DNA of 10,428 bases. It comes from JACDDK01 sp038198445 (lineage in GTDB: Bacteria > Actinomycetota > Rubrobacteria > Rubrobacterales > Rubrobacteraceae). The stretch covers positions 1 through 10,428 of the forward strand of contig JBBPZZ010000061.1 of the NCBI GenBank assembly GCA_038198445.1, given 5' to 3'. The notes below the pieces were generated by a model. It saw nothing but the letters and a program-made list of their open reading frames with translations, was not told the DNA's origin and did no database searches. Position numbers and translations under genes: made by a program. Below are positions 1 through 6,782 of this stretch, in pieces (within the stretch, counting starts at the first letter, position 1; each line of letters starts with the position of its first letter).

Positions 1-73
1 AGAGATCGTCGAAGCGAGCGGCGTACTCCTCAAGCGGACCGGGGGACGGGGCCACGGGCAGTCGTCTGGTCAT
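1..73 (-). CDS. IS701-family transposase, N-terminal fragment cut by window edge
   Basis: The first 24 codons of a minus-strand gene are visible, starting at the ATG whose complement lies at 71-73. A strong Shine-Dalgarno AAGGAGG (complement at 81-87) stands 7 bases upstream, so the start is well supported. The peptide begins MTRRLPVAP and continues with PLEEYAARFDDL. From memory, this resembles the N-terminus of actinobacterial IS701-family DDE transposases, where the LEEYAARFDDLF block precedes a QRRGFREYL block; that second block would lie outside the window. The gene runs away from the amidohydrolase remnant that follows, which ends abruptly close to this start. That placement suggests the element inserted into the amidohydrolase gene. 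The catalytic part is not visible, so activity cannot be judged. Confidence 0.72.
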   Translation of the reverse strand, partial: MTRRLPVAPSPGPLEEYAARFDDL

Positions 74-122
74 GACGGCACCTCCTTGCGCGCCGCCATT
101 TGAGCATGGTTCTTTACCTACT

Positions 123-1013
123 TCAACAAACTACCGGTAGAGCGCCTTGCAGTGTAGTTGGGCGGGAGTGCGCTGCGTCATCCACGCCGTTCTCGACCGC
201 GCGGCGCAGTCCGGCGGCGGTGTCCACGTGGACGGCTACCCGAGTGTCTCTCGCGTGCGCGGTGCTGGTTATCGCCCGGATCTCCTCGTCCGAAAGCTCC
301 GGCCAGCTCGTGTCTGTCCTGCCGCTGACGGCGATCTTTATGTGGTCCACGCCGGCGTCGAGCAGTGCGTTGACCTGATCCCGCGCGTCATCCGGGCCGC
401 GTACCGCGAGGGCGGGGTAATCGTCGCCGTAGATCGGGAACGGATGCCCACCCGGCACACTGATCATCGGCCCCGAGATCAACAACCGCGGCAGTTGCGG
501 GTCGCCGCTGGCCTCCGAGTCGCGCTTGCGCCCGGCCAGCTCATCCAACGGCCCGGAGAGATCCCTGACCGTCGTAACCCCCTCGCGGGTCCAGCCCTTC
601 GTCTCCTCCAGAGTAACGTACCGGCTATGAACGTGGGTGTTTATGAAACCGGGCAGGATAGTCTTCCCGCCAACGTCCAGGGTCCGCGAGTCCCCGGAGA
701 TGTTCATCTCGTCCACTTTGCCGGCGGCGAGGATTCTGTCGTCCCGGATCGCGACCGCCGCATCGTCCAGCGCGGAACCGCCAGTTCCGTCCACGAGAGT
801 ACCGCCGGTTAGAACCAGATCGGCCTCGATGATGTTCTGACGAGGCTCCGCGGAGGCGGTCGTCGCAGCCGTGGTGGACTCACTCGTTGTTTCGGCGCCG
901 GAAGTCGATGCGCCGTCGGTCTTTGATGCTTTATTTTGCTCTCCCGGTTCGCAAGCGCCGAGCGCGAGCAGGCAGAGAATCAGAAGTAGCCGGCGCGCGA
1001 TTTTATGTTCCAT
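123..1013 (-). pseudogene. Lipoprotein amidohydrolase, 3' end lost next to IS element
   Basis: A 296-residue product of the amidohydrolase superfamily (imidazolonepropionase-like metal-dependent hydrolases). I chose the ATG at 1013 over an upstream TTG because GAGG lies just before it. Residues 1-21 form a lipoprotein signal with lipobox L-G-A-C (Cys21). A Ser/Thr/Ala-rich linker follows to about residue 57, so the enzyme would be anchored outside the membrane. The barrel starts near residue 60. Metal-site residues visible are His127-Val-His129 in the GFINTHVH segment, Lys226 in HIKI (probable carboxylated lysine), His262 in VAVHVDT and His282 in DDAAHS. The protein stops at 296 residues, whereas relatives are usually above 400. 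The late catalytic Asp and the closing beta-sandwich are missing. The reading frame ends about 50 bases from the start of an IS701-type transposase, so insertion truncation is the likely cause. The substrate cannot be told. Confidence 0.75.
131..140. repeat. 10-bp perfect palindrome near the IS/amidohydrolase junction
   Basis: CTACCGGTAG is a perfect palindrome lying between the last amidohydrolase-like residues and the transposase start. It falls within the interval (about 105-145) where the insertion junction must be, so it may mark or lie close to the element's end. No matching inverted repeat can be checked because the other end of the element is outside the window, and it could be chance. 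Confidence 0.3.
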
Positions 1014-1115
1014 ACGCCTCAACCACCCGGTAATCCAGCATTACACTCTCGAAGAACGAGCCCGGATCGCGCCTTCACCAAACCCCGCCGTGCGGAAACA
1101 CGACGCGCTTTTCTC

Positions 1116-1145
1116 TTGACAGGTCTCACGCGGACATTCTATACT
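1116..1145 (+). promoter_or_regulatory. Sigma-70-type promoter of the hyi operon
   Basis: A perfect -35 box TTGACA (1116-1121) and a near-consensus -10 box TATACT (1140-1145) are separated by 18 bases. Transcription would start near 1152, leaving a leader of about 60 bases before the hyi ATG at 1211. It is the best promoter match noticed in the window and lies in the intergenic space between the minus-strand amidohydrolase gene and the plus-strand operon. Expression is likely controlled by a regulator binding just downstream (see the inverted repeats at 1149-1178); no regulator gene is present in the window. Confidence 0.7.
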
Positions 1146-1148
1146 GTG

Positions 1149-1178
1149 TTCCGTGTAATGAAAAATGTATTCTGAATA
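1149..1178. promoter_or_regulatory. Candidate operator: inverted repeats over the transcription start
   Basis: Two dyads follow the -10 box in an unusually AT-rich stretch. The first is TTC-N8-GAA at 1149-1162. The second is the perfect 11-base inverted repeat TATTCTGAATA at 1168-1178. Their position at and just after the predicted start would suit a repressor controlling the glyoxylate operon, for example an IclR- or GntR-type protein as in other glyoxylate or allantoin regulons. The regulator type is a guess, and the dyads are short enough to occur by chance. Confidence 0.35.
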
Positions 1179-1210
1179 ATGGTAGAAAACGAGCGAGAAG
1201 AAAGGCCGGT

Positions 1211-2023
1211 ATGAAGTTCAGCGCGAACGTTTCTATTCTCTTCAAGGAAGTCTCTTTATTAGAGCGCTTCGGACGGGCGGCGGAGGCTGGCTTCTCGGCG
1301 GTGGAGTTCTGGTGGCCGGCGGGGGAGGACCTGGGAGAGGTCGAGCAAGCTGTTAAGGATGCGGGTCTAAAGGTCGCGCTCTTCAACTTCGATGCCGGGG
1401 ATATGCCCTCGGGGGAGCGGGGTTTGGTGAGCGATCCGGAGCGGCGGGAGCAATTTCGGGAGAACGTGCCGGTGGCCCTGGATCTCGCCCGTTCTCTAGG
1501 TTGCGGACGTATGAATATCCTCGCCGGACACGAGAAGGAAGGCATGAGCCGGGAGGAGCAGTTGGACCTCGCACGGGAGAACGTCGCCTTCGCGGCGGAC
1601 GCGGCGAAGGACGCCGGGGTCGAGTTGGTGGTCGAGGCTGTGAACACTTTCGAGAACGGCCCGTATCTACTGTACCGGACGGAGCAGGCGGTGGAGTTCG
1701 TTCGGAGTGTGGGGCGCGATAACGTGAAGATACAGCACGACTTCTATCACATGCAGCGGATGGAAGGGAACCTGGTGGCGACACTGAGGGACAACATCGG
1801 GGTGATCGGTCACGTCCAGATCGCGGACTCTCCGGGACGCGGGGAGCCGGGGACCGGGGAGATCCACTACCCATACGTCCTGAAGGAGTTGGACGACCTG
1901 GGATACGATGGATACGTCGGCCTGGAATACAACCCGAGCGGCGGCGATACGGAGGAGAGCCTCGCGTGGCTGCCGAAGGAGTTGCGTGGTGGCGACGTGA
2001 GCGTCGAAGACCTCAAGCTGTAG
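1211..2023 (+). CDS. hyi: Hydroxypyruvate isomerase
   Basis: This 270-residue TIM-barrel enzyme interconverts hydroxypyruvate and tartronate semialdehyde in the cytosol, on the glycerate route from glyoxylate. It resembles E. coli Hyi along its length: N-terminal FSAN, AGDMPSGERG near residues 62-71, KIQHDFYHMQRMEG at 173-186, HVQIADSPGRGEPGTGEIHY at 201-220, and a terminal GLEYNP. The expected metal ligands are present as Glu142, Asp177, Gln203 and Glu239. The ATG at 1211 follows AGAAAGG by about 7 bases. It is the first gene of the cluster, behind a good promoter, and glxR starts 27 bases downstream. The C-terminus, after about residue 242, extends slightly beyond the E. coli protein. Family and role are clear from both sequence and neighbours. 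Confidence 0.93.
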   Translation: MKFSANVSILFKEVSLLERFGRAAEAGFSAVEFWWPAGEDLGEVEQAVKDAGLKVALFNFDAGDMPSGERGLVSDPERREQFRENVPVALDLARSLGCGRMNILAGHEKEGMSREEQLDLARENVAFAADAAKDAGVELVVEAVNTFENGPYLLYRTEQAVEFVRSVGRDNVKIQHDFYHMQRMEGNLVATLRDNIGVIGHVQIADSPGRGEPGTGEIHYPYVLKELDDLGYDGYVGLEYNPSGGDTEESLAWLPKELRGGDVSVEDLKL

Positions 2024-2050
2024 CTGGAGATTCGGAGAAGGAGGATCGGT

Positions 2051-2938
2051 ATGGCGGAGAAGATAGGTTTCATCGGGCTCGGGATCATGGGCAAGCCCAT
2101 GGCGAAGAACCTGATCGAGGCGGGCTACGAACTGACCGTCTACAACCGCACCAGCGAGAAGGCCGACGAACTGGCCGGCGACGGCGCCACGGTCGCGGAG
2201 AGCCCGAAAGACGTCGCCGCGCGGAGTGACATCATCATCACCATGCTCCCGGACTCGCCACAGGTGCACGAGGTCGTGGTCGGTGAGAACGGCGTGTTGG
2301 AGGGCGTGCGGGAAGGCGCCCTGATAATCGACATGAGCACCATCTCGCCGGTCGTCACCGAGGAGCTTGCGGCGGCCGTAGAGGAGAAGGGCGCGAGCAT
2401 GCTGGATGCTCCCGTCTCCGGCGGCGATGTGGGAGCCATCGAGGGGACACTCTCGATCATGGTCGGTGGTGACGAGGGGAACTTCGAGCGGGCGAAGCCG
2501 CTGTTCGATGTGATGGGCAAGACTGTGAACCACGTCGGGCCGACGGGCGCCGGGCAGGTGACGAAAGCGGCAAACCAGATCGTGGTGGCGCTGACAATCG
2601 AGGCGGTTTCGGAGGCGCTGGTGTTGGGATCGAAGGGCGGAGTTTCGCCGGAGAAGATCCTGGACGTGCTCGGCGGCGGGCTCGCGGGCAATAAGGTGAT
2701 GGAAGTCAAGCGGGAGAAGTTCCTCTCGCACACCTTCGACCCCGGTTTCCGTTCCGAGTTGCATCATAAGGACCTGGGGATCGCGCTGGCGGCGGGACGC
2801 GAATACGGGGTGGCGCTACCCGTTACCGCCATCGTGGATCAGATGTTGCTGACGATGAGGAAGAAGGGTTGGGGCGGTGAGGACCACTCGGCGCTCTTGC
2901 GGGTCATCGAGGACCAATCGCAGCACGAGATCGGCTAG
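2051..2938 (+). CDS. glxR: Tartronate semialdehyde reductase (2-hydroxy-3-oxopropionate reductase)
   Basis: This 295-residue member of the beta-hydroxyacid dehydrogenase family reduces tartronate semialdehyde to D-glycerate with NAD(P)H. The N-terminal Rossmann motif GLGIMGKPMAKNL is at residues 9-21. The substrate-binding block DAPVSGG is at 119-125 and the catalytic-lysine block GAGQVTKAANQ at 166-176, with Lys172 as the predicted general acid. HHKDLGIAL lies in the C-terminal helical domain. The dinucleotide-specificity loop reads YNRT (31-34); an Arg there often favours NADPH, so cofactor preference is open. The ATG at 2051 follows AAGGAGG by 6 bases. It lies between hyi and gcl, the standard context for GlxR, which makes other family members such as 3-hydroxyisobutyrate dehydrogenase unlikely. 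Confidence 0.92.
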   Translation: MAEKIGFIGLGIMGKPMAKNLIEAGYELTVYNRTSEKADELAGDGATVAESPKDVAARSDIIITMLPDSPQVHEVVVGENGVLEGVREGALIIDMSTISPVVTEELAAAVEEKGASMLDAPVSGGDVGAIEGTLSIMVGGDEGNFERAKPLFDVMGKTVNHVGPTGAGQVTKAANQIVVALTIEAVSEALVLGSKGGVSPEKILDVLGGGLAGNKVMEVKREKFLSHTFDPGFRSELHHKDLGIALAAGREYGVALPVTAIVDQMLLTMRKKGWGGEDHSALLRVIEDQSQHEIG

Positions 2939-2988
2939 TTTAGTTAGAAGGGGAAGCCCAAACCGGGCACGGGAAAGGAGATTTACGC

Positions 2989-4758
2989 ATGGCGCGGATG
3001 GATGTGATGGACGCGGTAGTGAAGGTCATGGAGGATGAGGGCGTCGAGGTAGCCTTCGGCGTGCCGGGGGCGGCGATACTGCCGCTGTACAAGTCCCTGA
3101 GCAAGTCAGACCAGATAAAGTACTACTCGGTGCGGCACGAGGAGGGCGGCACACACGCGGCGGACGGGTACACGCGGGTTACGGGGAAGGTCGGGATCAA
3201 CATCGGGACCAGTGGCCCGGCCGGAACTAACATGATCACCGGCCTCTACACCTGCATGGCCGACTCGATCCCCCAGATTTGCATCACCGGACAAGCGCCA
3301 ACGAACGTGCTGCACAAGGAGGCATTCCAGGCGGTCGATATCGTGGAGATCGCCAAGCCCGTGACCAAGTGGGCGGTACAGGTCAAGGAGAGCGCCCAGC
3401 TCGTCTGGACCTTCCGCGAGGCGTTCCGCATCGCCCAGGAGGGCCGTCCCGGCCCCGTGCTCATAGACCTGCCTCTGGACGTGCAGACTAGCGGCCTGGA
3501 GGTAGACTTCGACGCCACGCGCGGCGGACGGTTGCACTTCGACAAGCCGGAGCCTAGCCAGAGAGCCATCCGCCAGGTCATAGAGATGATCCTGGAGGCC
3601 GAACGTCCAGTCCTTATGCCCGGTGGCGGGGTCATCACCACCGACGCGGCCGAGGAACTGGTGGAGCTCGCCGAGTACCTGCAGGTCCCGGTCAGCCCGA
3701 CCTACATGGGCAAGGGCGCGATCAACGAGGACCACCCGCTCTACATGGGCATCGTTGGGTTGCAGACCAGCCAGCGTTTCGCGAACGCGCTCTTCCTGGA
3801 GAGCGACCTCGTGGTGGGGATCGGCAACCGCTGGGCCGAGCGGCACACCGGCGACCTCGACGTGTACCGGGGTGACAGGAAGTTCGTCCACATAGACATA
3901 GACCCGCGCCAGATCGGGCGCGTCTTCCCACCGGACCTCGCCGTCGTCTCGGACGCCAAGCTCGCGGTCGAAGCGATGATGCAGACGGCCCGCAACATGA
4001 CCTCCGAGCGGGAGCCTGGCGAGTGGGTGGACCGGGTGGATGAGTTGCGCTCGACGCTGCTCAGGAAGACCGACTTCGACAACTCGCCCGTCAAGCCGCA
4101 GCGGGCGTATCAGGAGATGAACGAGTTCTTCGACGAGGATGCCATCATGGTAACGGCGATCGGCCTGTACCAGATCTTCGGCGGCCAGTTCCAGAAGACT
4201 TACAAGCCGCGCCACTATCTCTGCTGCGGGCAGGCCGGCCCTCTCGGGTGGGAAGTCCCGGCGTGCATCGGCGTGAAGCTCGGGCGGCCGGACAACCTGG
4301 TCGTCGGGGTCGTCGGGGACTACTCGTTCCAGTTCCTCATGGAGGAGATAGCGGTCGCGGTTCAGTATAAGATTCCGTACGTGTTGGTCATGCTCAACAA
4401 CGCTTACATGGGGCTCATCCGGCAGGGCGAGATGAAGTACGACATGAACTTCGCGGTGGACATCGCCTACGACGGCCCGGACAGCGAGTACGGTATAGAC
4501 AACGTGATGGTGATGGAGGCGATGGGCGCCCTCGGACGCCGGGTAGACAACCCGGATGATATACAGGATGCTCTGGCCTGGGCGGTAGAGACGAGTGAGG
4601 ACCGCCGGGTGCCGGTGCTCGTGGAGATCATGTGCGAGAGGGAAGTCAACGCCGCGATGGGCCTCTCGATAGACAAGATCAACGAGTACGAACCCATCCT
4701 CGACGGAGTCCGTGAGACGGCCGGCCAGATCATCGGAGGTATCCCGGACAGGGATTAG
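2989..4758 (+). CDS. gcl: Glyoxylate carboligase (tartronate semialdehyde synthase), Glu51 variant
   Basis: This 589-residue ThDP-dependent enzyme, of the acetolactate synthase fold, joins two glyoxylates to tartronate semialdehyde with release of CO2. Similarity to E. coli Gcl runs end to end: FGVPGAAILPLY (23-34), GTSGPAGTNMITGLY, DSIPQICITGQAP, AFQAVDIVEIAKPVTKWAV, LRKTDFDNSPVKPQRAYQEM and LNNAYMGLIRQ. The ThDP/Mg motif runs from GDY (443-445) to NN (470-471). The family normally also binds a structural FAD. The odd point is residue 51: E. coli Gcl has RHVEG, with Val51 replacing the usual ThDP-enzyme glutamate, while this protein has RHEEGG with Glu51. The start at 2989 has AAAGGAG upstream. 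A different ThDP carboligase is possible but less likely, given hyi and glxR beside it. Confidence 0.88.
   Translation: MARMDVMDAVVKVMEDEGVEVAFGVPGAAILPLYKSLSKSDQIKYYSVRHEEGGTHAADGYTRVTGKVGINIGTSGPAGTNMITGLYTCMADSIPQICITGQAPTNVLHKEAFQAVDIVEIAKPVTKWAVQVKESAQLVWTFREAFRIAQEGRPGPVLIDLPLDVQTSGLEVDFDATRGGRLHFDKPEPSQRAIRQVIEMILEAERPVLMPGGGVITTDAAEELVELAEYLQVPVSPTYMGKGAINEDHPLYMGIVGLQTSQRFANALFLESDLVVGIGNRWAERHTGDLDVYRGDRKFVHIDIDPRQIGRVFPPDLAVVSDAKLAVEAMMQTARNMTSEREPGEWVDRVDELRSTLLRKTDFDNSPVKPQRAYQEMNEFFDEDAIMVTAIGLYQIFGGQFQKTYKPRHYLCCGQAGPLGWEVPACIGVKLGRPDNLVVGVVGDYSFQFLMEEIAVAVQYKIPYVLVMLNNAYMGLIRQGEMKYDMNFAVDIAYDGPDSEYGIDNVMVMEAMGALGRRVDNPDDIQDALAWAVETSEDRRVPVLVEIMCEREVNAAMGLSIDKINEYEPILDGVRETAGQIIGGIPDRD
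4729..4758 (+). repeat. Left copy of the duplicated gcl 3' end
   Basis: The last nine codons and stop of gcl (IIGGIPDRD, TAG) match 8863-8892 at 24 of 30 bases. Five of the six differences are at third codon positions and one is a conservative Ile/Val change. This is the pattern expected for two diverged coding copies rather than a recent insertion duplication. Confidence 0.7.
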
Positions 4759-4859
4759 CGTGGTGTGACATCCTCTTCATTCTACATAGTGGAAACTTCT
4801 CTTTACGTCGACTTTTGCTTATGTAACAATCATACTTAGTAAAAGGGAAGGAGAATGTC
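4759..4859 (+). promoter_or_regulatory. AT-rich spacer with possible internal promoter before the transporter genes
   Basis: This 101-base gap is clearly richer in A and T than the genes around it and is the first sizeable break in the operon. A weak promoter candidate is TTTACG (4802-4807) followed 16 bases later by TAACAA (4824-4829). A strong ribosome-binding site AAGGAG (4848-4853) closes it. I see no convincing terminator after gcl, so readthrough from the hyi promoter is possible. An additional start for the transport and dehalogenase genes is plausible but unproven. Confidence 0.35.
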
Positions 4860-5228
4860 GTGGCTAAAGAAGAACCTCCTGAAGTAGCGTCTGCTGATCC
4901 CGATGTGGACTGGGGGGAAGCGGCTCAGTACCCAGCGTTCAGCGCCTTGATGTCCACCAAGATCCGATTCCTAGTCCCGCTGATTGTTATATCTGTGGGG
5001 TTCTACCTGGGAGTAACGGTACTTGCCGGCTTGGCCCCGGCCTTTACGGGTCAGCTAGTCATCGGGCCACTTAACGTCGGCTACCTCTTGGTCTTCGCCA
5101 CATATATAGTGACCTGGGTTGCCGCGCTCGTCTACGTACGCGTCGCGAACCGCGACTTCGATGCGAAGGCCGCCGACGCTATCTCCGAGCTTGAGGAGCG
5201 CGAAGCGCAAAGAAAGGAAGGCGAATGA
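4860..5228 (+). CDS. DUF485 family membrane protein, partner of the symporter
   Basis: A 122-residue protein with a polar N-terminus (to about residue 34) and two hydrophobic segments, about 37-60 and 70-95. A charged tail with ANRDFDAKAADAISELEEREAQ follows. This matches the DUF485 (YjcH-like) family, small inner-membrane proteins that almost always precede an ActP-type solute:sodium symporter gene and may help it fold or work. The start is GTG at 4860, placed by AAGGAG six bases upstream. A nearby ATG at 4855 is in another frame and stops after ten codons. The stop codon overlaps the start of the symporter as ATGA (5225-5228), indicating translational coupling. Its codons end in A or T more often than those of glxR and gcl. 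Confidence 0.85.
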   Translation: MAKEEPPEVASADPDVDWGEAAQYPAFSALMSTKIRFLVPLIVISVGFYLGVTVLAGLAPAFTGQLVIGPLNVGYLLVFATYIVTWVAALVYVRVANRDFDAKAADAISELEEREAQRKEGE

Positions 5229-6754
5229 GGGCCTTGACAGTCGTCATCTTTCTCGTAATCCTCAGCATCACCCTCGGCATCACCTACTGGGCCGCTCGCC
5301 GCACGCGCACGACGAGCGAGTTCTACGCCGCGGGCCGCTCACTCCGCGCCCACGAGAACGGCCTCGCCCTCGCGGGAGATTGGATGAGTGCCGCGGCGTT
5401 TCTGGGCTTCACCGGCCTCGTTGCACTCTACGGTCTAGACGGCTCGCTCTACGCTGCCGCAGCACTAGTTGCATTTCTCGTAGTCCTCTTGCTTATCGCC
5501 GAGCCGCTTAGGAATACCGGTAAGTACACGATGGCGGACGTCATCGCATACCGTATGCAGCGGCCGCAGGCCCGACTCGCCGCAGTACTCGGCACCATTG
5601 TGGTCAATCTAGCGTACCTGCTCCCGCAGATGGCTGGTGGAGGAGTGCTCGTCAAGCTCTTGTTAGGCATACCTTACAGTGTTTCGGTCGTGTTCGTGGG
5701 GCTTGCTATGATCGTATATGTCGCCTTCGGCGGTATGCTCGCAACGACCTGGGTGCAGATCGTGAAGGCCGTCCTTCTGATGACGGCTGCTATCGTCGTG
5801 TTGGTCTGGATTCTGGCCCTGTTCAGCTTCAATCCCTTGGGTATTTTCTCGGCCGCCGAGGCTAGATATGGTCCGGAATTTCTTGCACCGGGCAACTATC
5901 TGAAGCACCCATTAGACCCGCTCTCACTCGGCTTGAGCTTTGCATTTGGCTTGGCCGGCCTCCCGCACGTCATGATCCGGTTCTACACGGTACCAGATGC
6001 GAAGACGGCTCGGGGGTCGATTATCTGGGTGATGTTCGTTGCAGGCGCCTTCTTCCTCATTACGACCTTCATGGGACTTGCCGCCGCATACTTCGTCGGC
6101 CATAAAGACATTCTCGCGGCCGACCCGGGGGGCAACCTGGCCCTGCCGCTGCTCGCACAGTACTTGGGCGGCGGCCCCGGCAGCTTAGGCGGACAGGTAT
6201 TCCTTGCAGCCATCTCGGCTGTCGCGTTCGCCACGATCCTCGCGGTCGTCGCCGCCCTGACCCTGGCGACTTCTGGCGCGATCGCGCACGATCTGTACGT
6301 GAACGTGATAAAGCACGGACACGTCGACGAGCAGACACAGGTCCGGGTCGCGCGCCTCTCGACCTTCGTAGTCGGTGCCTTGGCCATAGTACTCGGCCTG
6401 CTCGTCCAGGGCCTGAATGTCGCCGTGCTCGTTATCCTCGCAATCGCCGTGGCGGCGAGTTCAAACTTCCCTATCATCTTCCTCTCGCTGTTCTGGCGCC
6501 GCTTCAACACGTGGGGCGTGATCGGCGGCATAACCGTGGGCCTTATCTCCTCGGTCGCGCTGGCGCTCATAGGACCGGTATTTATGGGCGAAGCGGCTAT
6601 CTTTCCCATCGTCAACCCGACCATCGTAAGCATGCCGCTCGGGTTCGCGGGCGCGGTGCTCGGCACGCTGCTGGGGGGACGTGGCGGAGAGGAAGAGAAG
6701 AGGTTCGACGAGGTTCTCTTCAGGGCCCATACCGGCGCGGGGGCGGAACTGTAA
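5225..6754 (+). CDS. ActP-like sodium/solute symporter, candidate haloacetate or short-acid importer
   Basis: A 509-residue polytopic membrane protein of the solute:sodium symporter family, acetate/glycolate permease branch, with about 13 hydrophobic segments. Visible signatures are FYAAGR (33-38), NGLALAGDWMSAA (45-57), GKYTMADVIAYR (99-110) and the family block GGMLATTWVQIVKAVLLM (169-186). A C-terminal soluble stretch containing FDEVLFRAHTGAGAE is typical of ActP relatives. E. coli ActP imports acetate and glycolate. Here the immediate downstream genes are two 2-haloacid dehalogenases, so chloroacetate-type acids are a reasonable inferred substrate, with glycolate, acetate or glyoxylate as alternatives. 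It starts inside the DUF485 stop codon (ATGA) and is followed 28 bases later by dehI. Specificity cannot be read from the sequence alone. Confidence 0.87.
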   Translation: MRALTVVIFLVILSITLGITYWAARRTRTTSEFYAAGRSLRAHENGLALAGDWMSAAAFLGFTGLVALYGLDGSLYAAAALVAFLVVLLLIAEPLRNTGKYTMADVIAYRMQRPQARLAAVLGTIVVNLAYLLPQMAGGGVLVKLLLGIPYSVSVVFVGLAMIVYVAFGGMLATTWVQIVKAVLLMTAAIVVLVWILALFSFNPLGIFSAAEARYGPEFLAPGNYLKHPLDPLSLGLSFAFGLAGLPHVMIRFYTVPDAKTARGSIIWVMFVAGAFFLITTFMGLAAAYFVGHKDILAADPGGNLALPLLAQYLGGGPGSLGGQVFLAAISAVAFATILAVVAALTLATSGAIAHDLYVNVIKHGHVDEQTQVRVARLSTFVVGALAIVLGLLVQGLNVAVLVILAIAVAASSNFPIIFLSLFWRRFNTWGVIGGITVGLISSVALALIGPVFMGEAAIFPIVNPTIVSMPLGFAGAVLGTLLGGRGGEEEKRFDEVLFRAHTGAGAEL

Positions 6755-6782
6755 TCCTTTAGCGAGAGAAAGGAGCCAGTGT

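Noticed and set aside
147..812. Plus-strand open frame of 221 codons opposite the amidohydrolase
   Set aside because: The minus strand has a lipobox, HxH motif and further metal ligands; the plus-strand product has no such features.
1667..2767. Long minus-strand open frame (366 codons) across hyi and glxR
   Set aside because: It lies antisense to two well-identified genes and has no recognisable motif or ribosome-binding site. Long antisense frames are expected opposite GC-rich coding sequence.
3106..4215. Long minus-strand open frame (369 codons) inside gcl
   Set aside because: It is fully antisense to a clear ThDP enzyme and its composition (rich in Leu, Val, Arg, His, Asp) is that of a codon shadow.
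4855..4887. Ten-codon frame starting at ATG 4855, overlapping the DUF485 start
   Set aside because: Its ATG is only one base from the AAGGAG site and it stops at once. The GTG at 4860 has ideal spacing and opens the DUF485 gene.
4868..4887. Shared 13-base string CCTCCTGAAGTAG in the DUF485 and dehI genes
   Set aside because: It encodes the common peptide PPEV in both and has no extended similarity around it, so chance is enough.
6681..6782. Upstream in-frame extension of dehI
   Set aside because: It would overlap the symporter's end, has no suitable ribosome-binding site, and would add 34 Arg-rich residues not found in DehI proteins. ATG 6783 gives a family-length protein with a good site.
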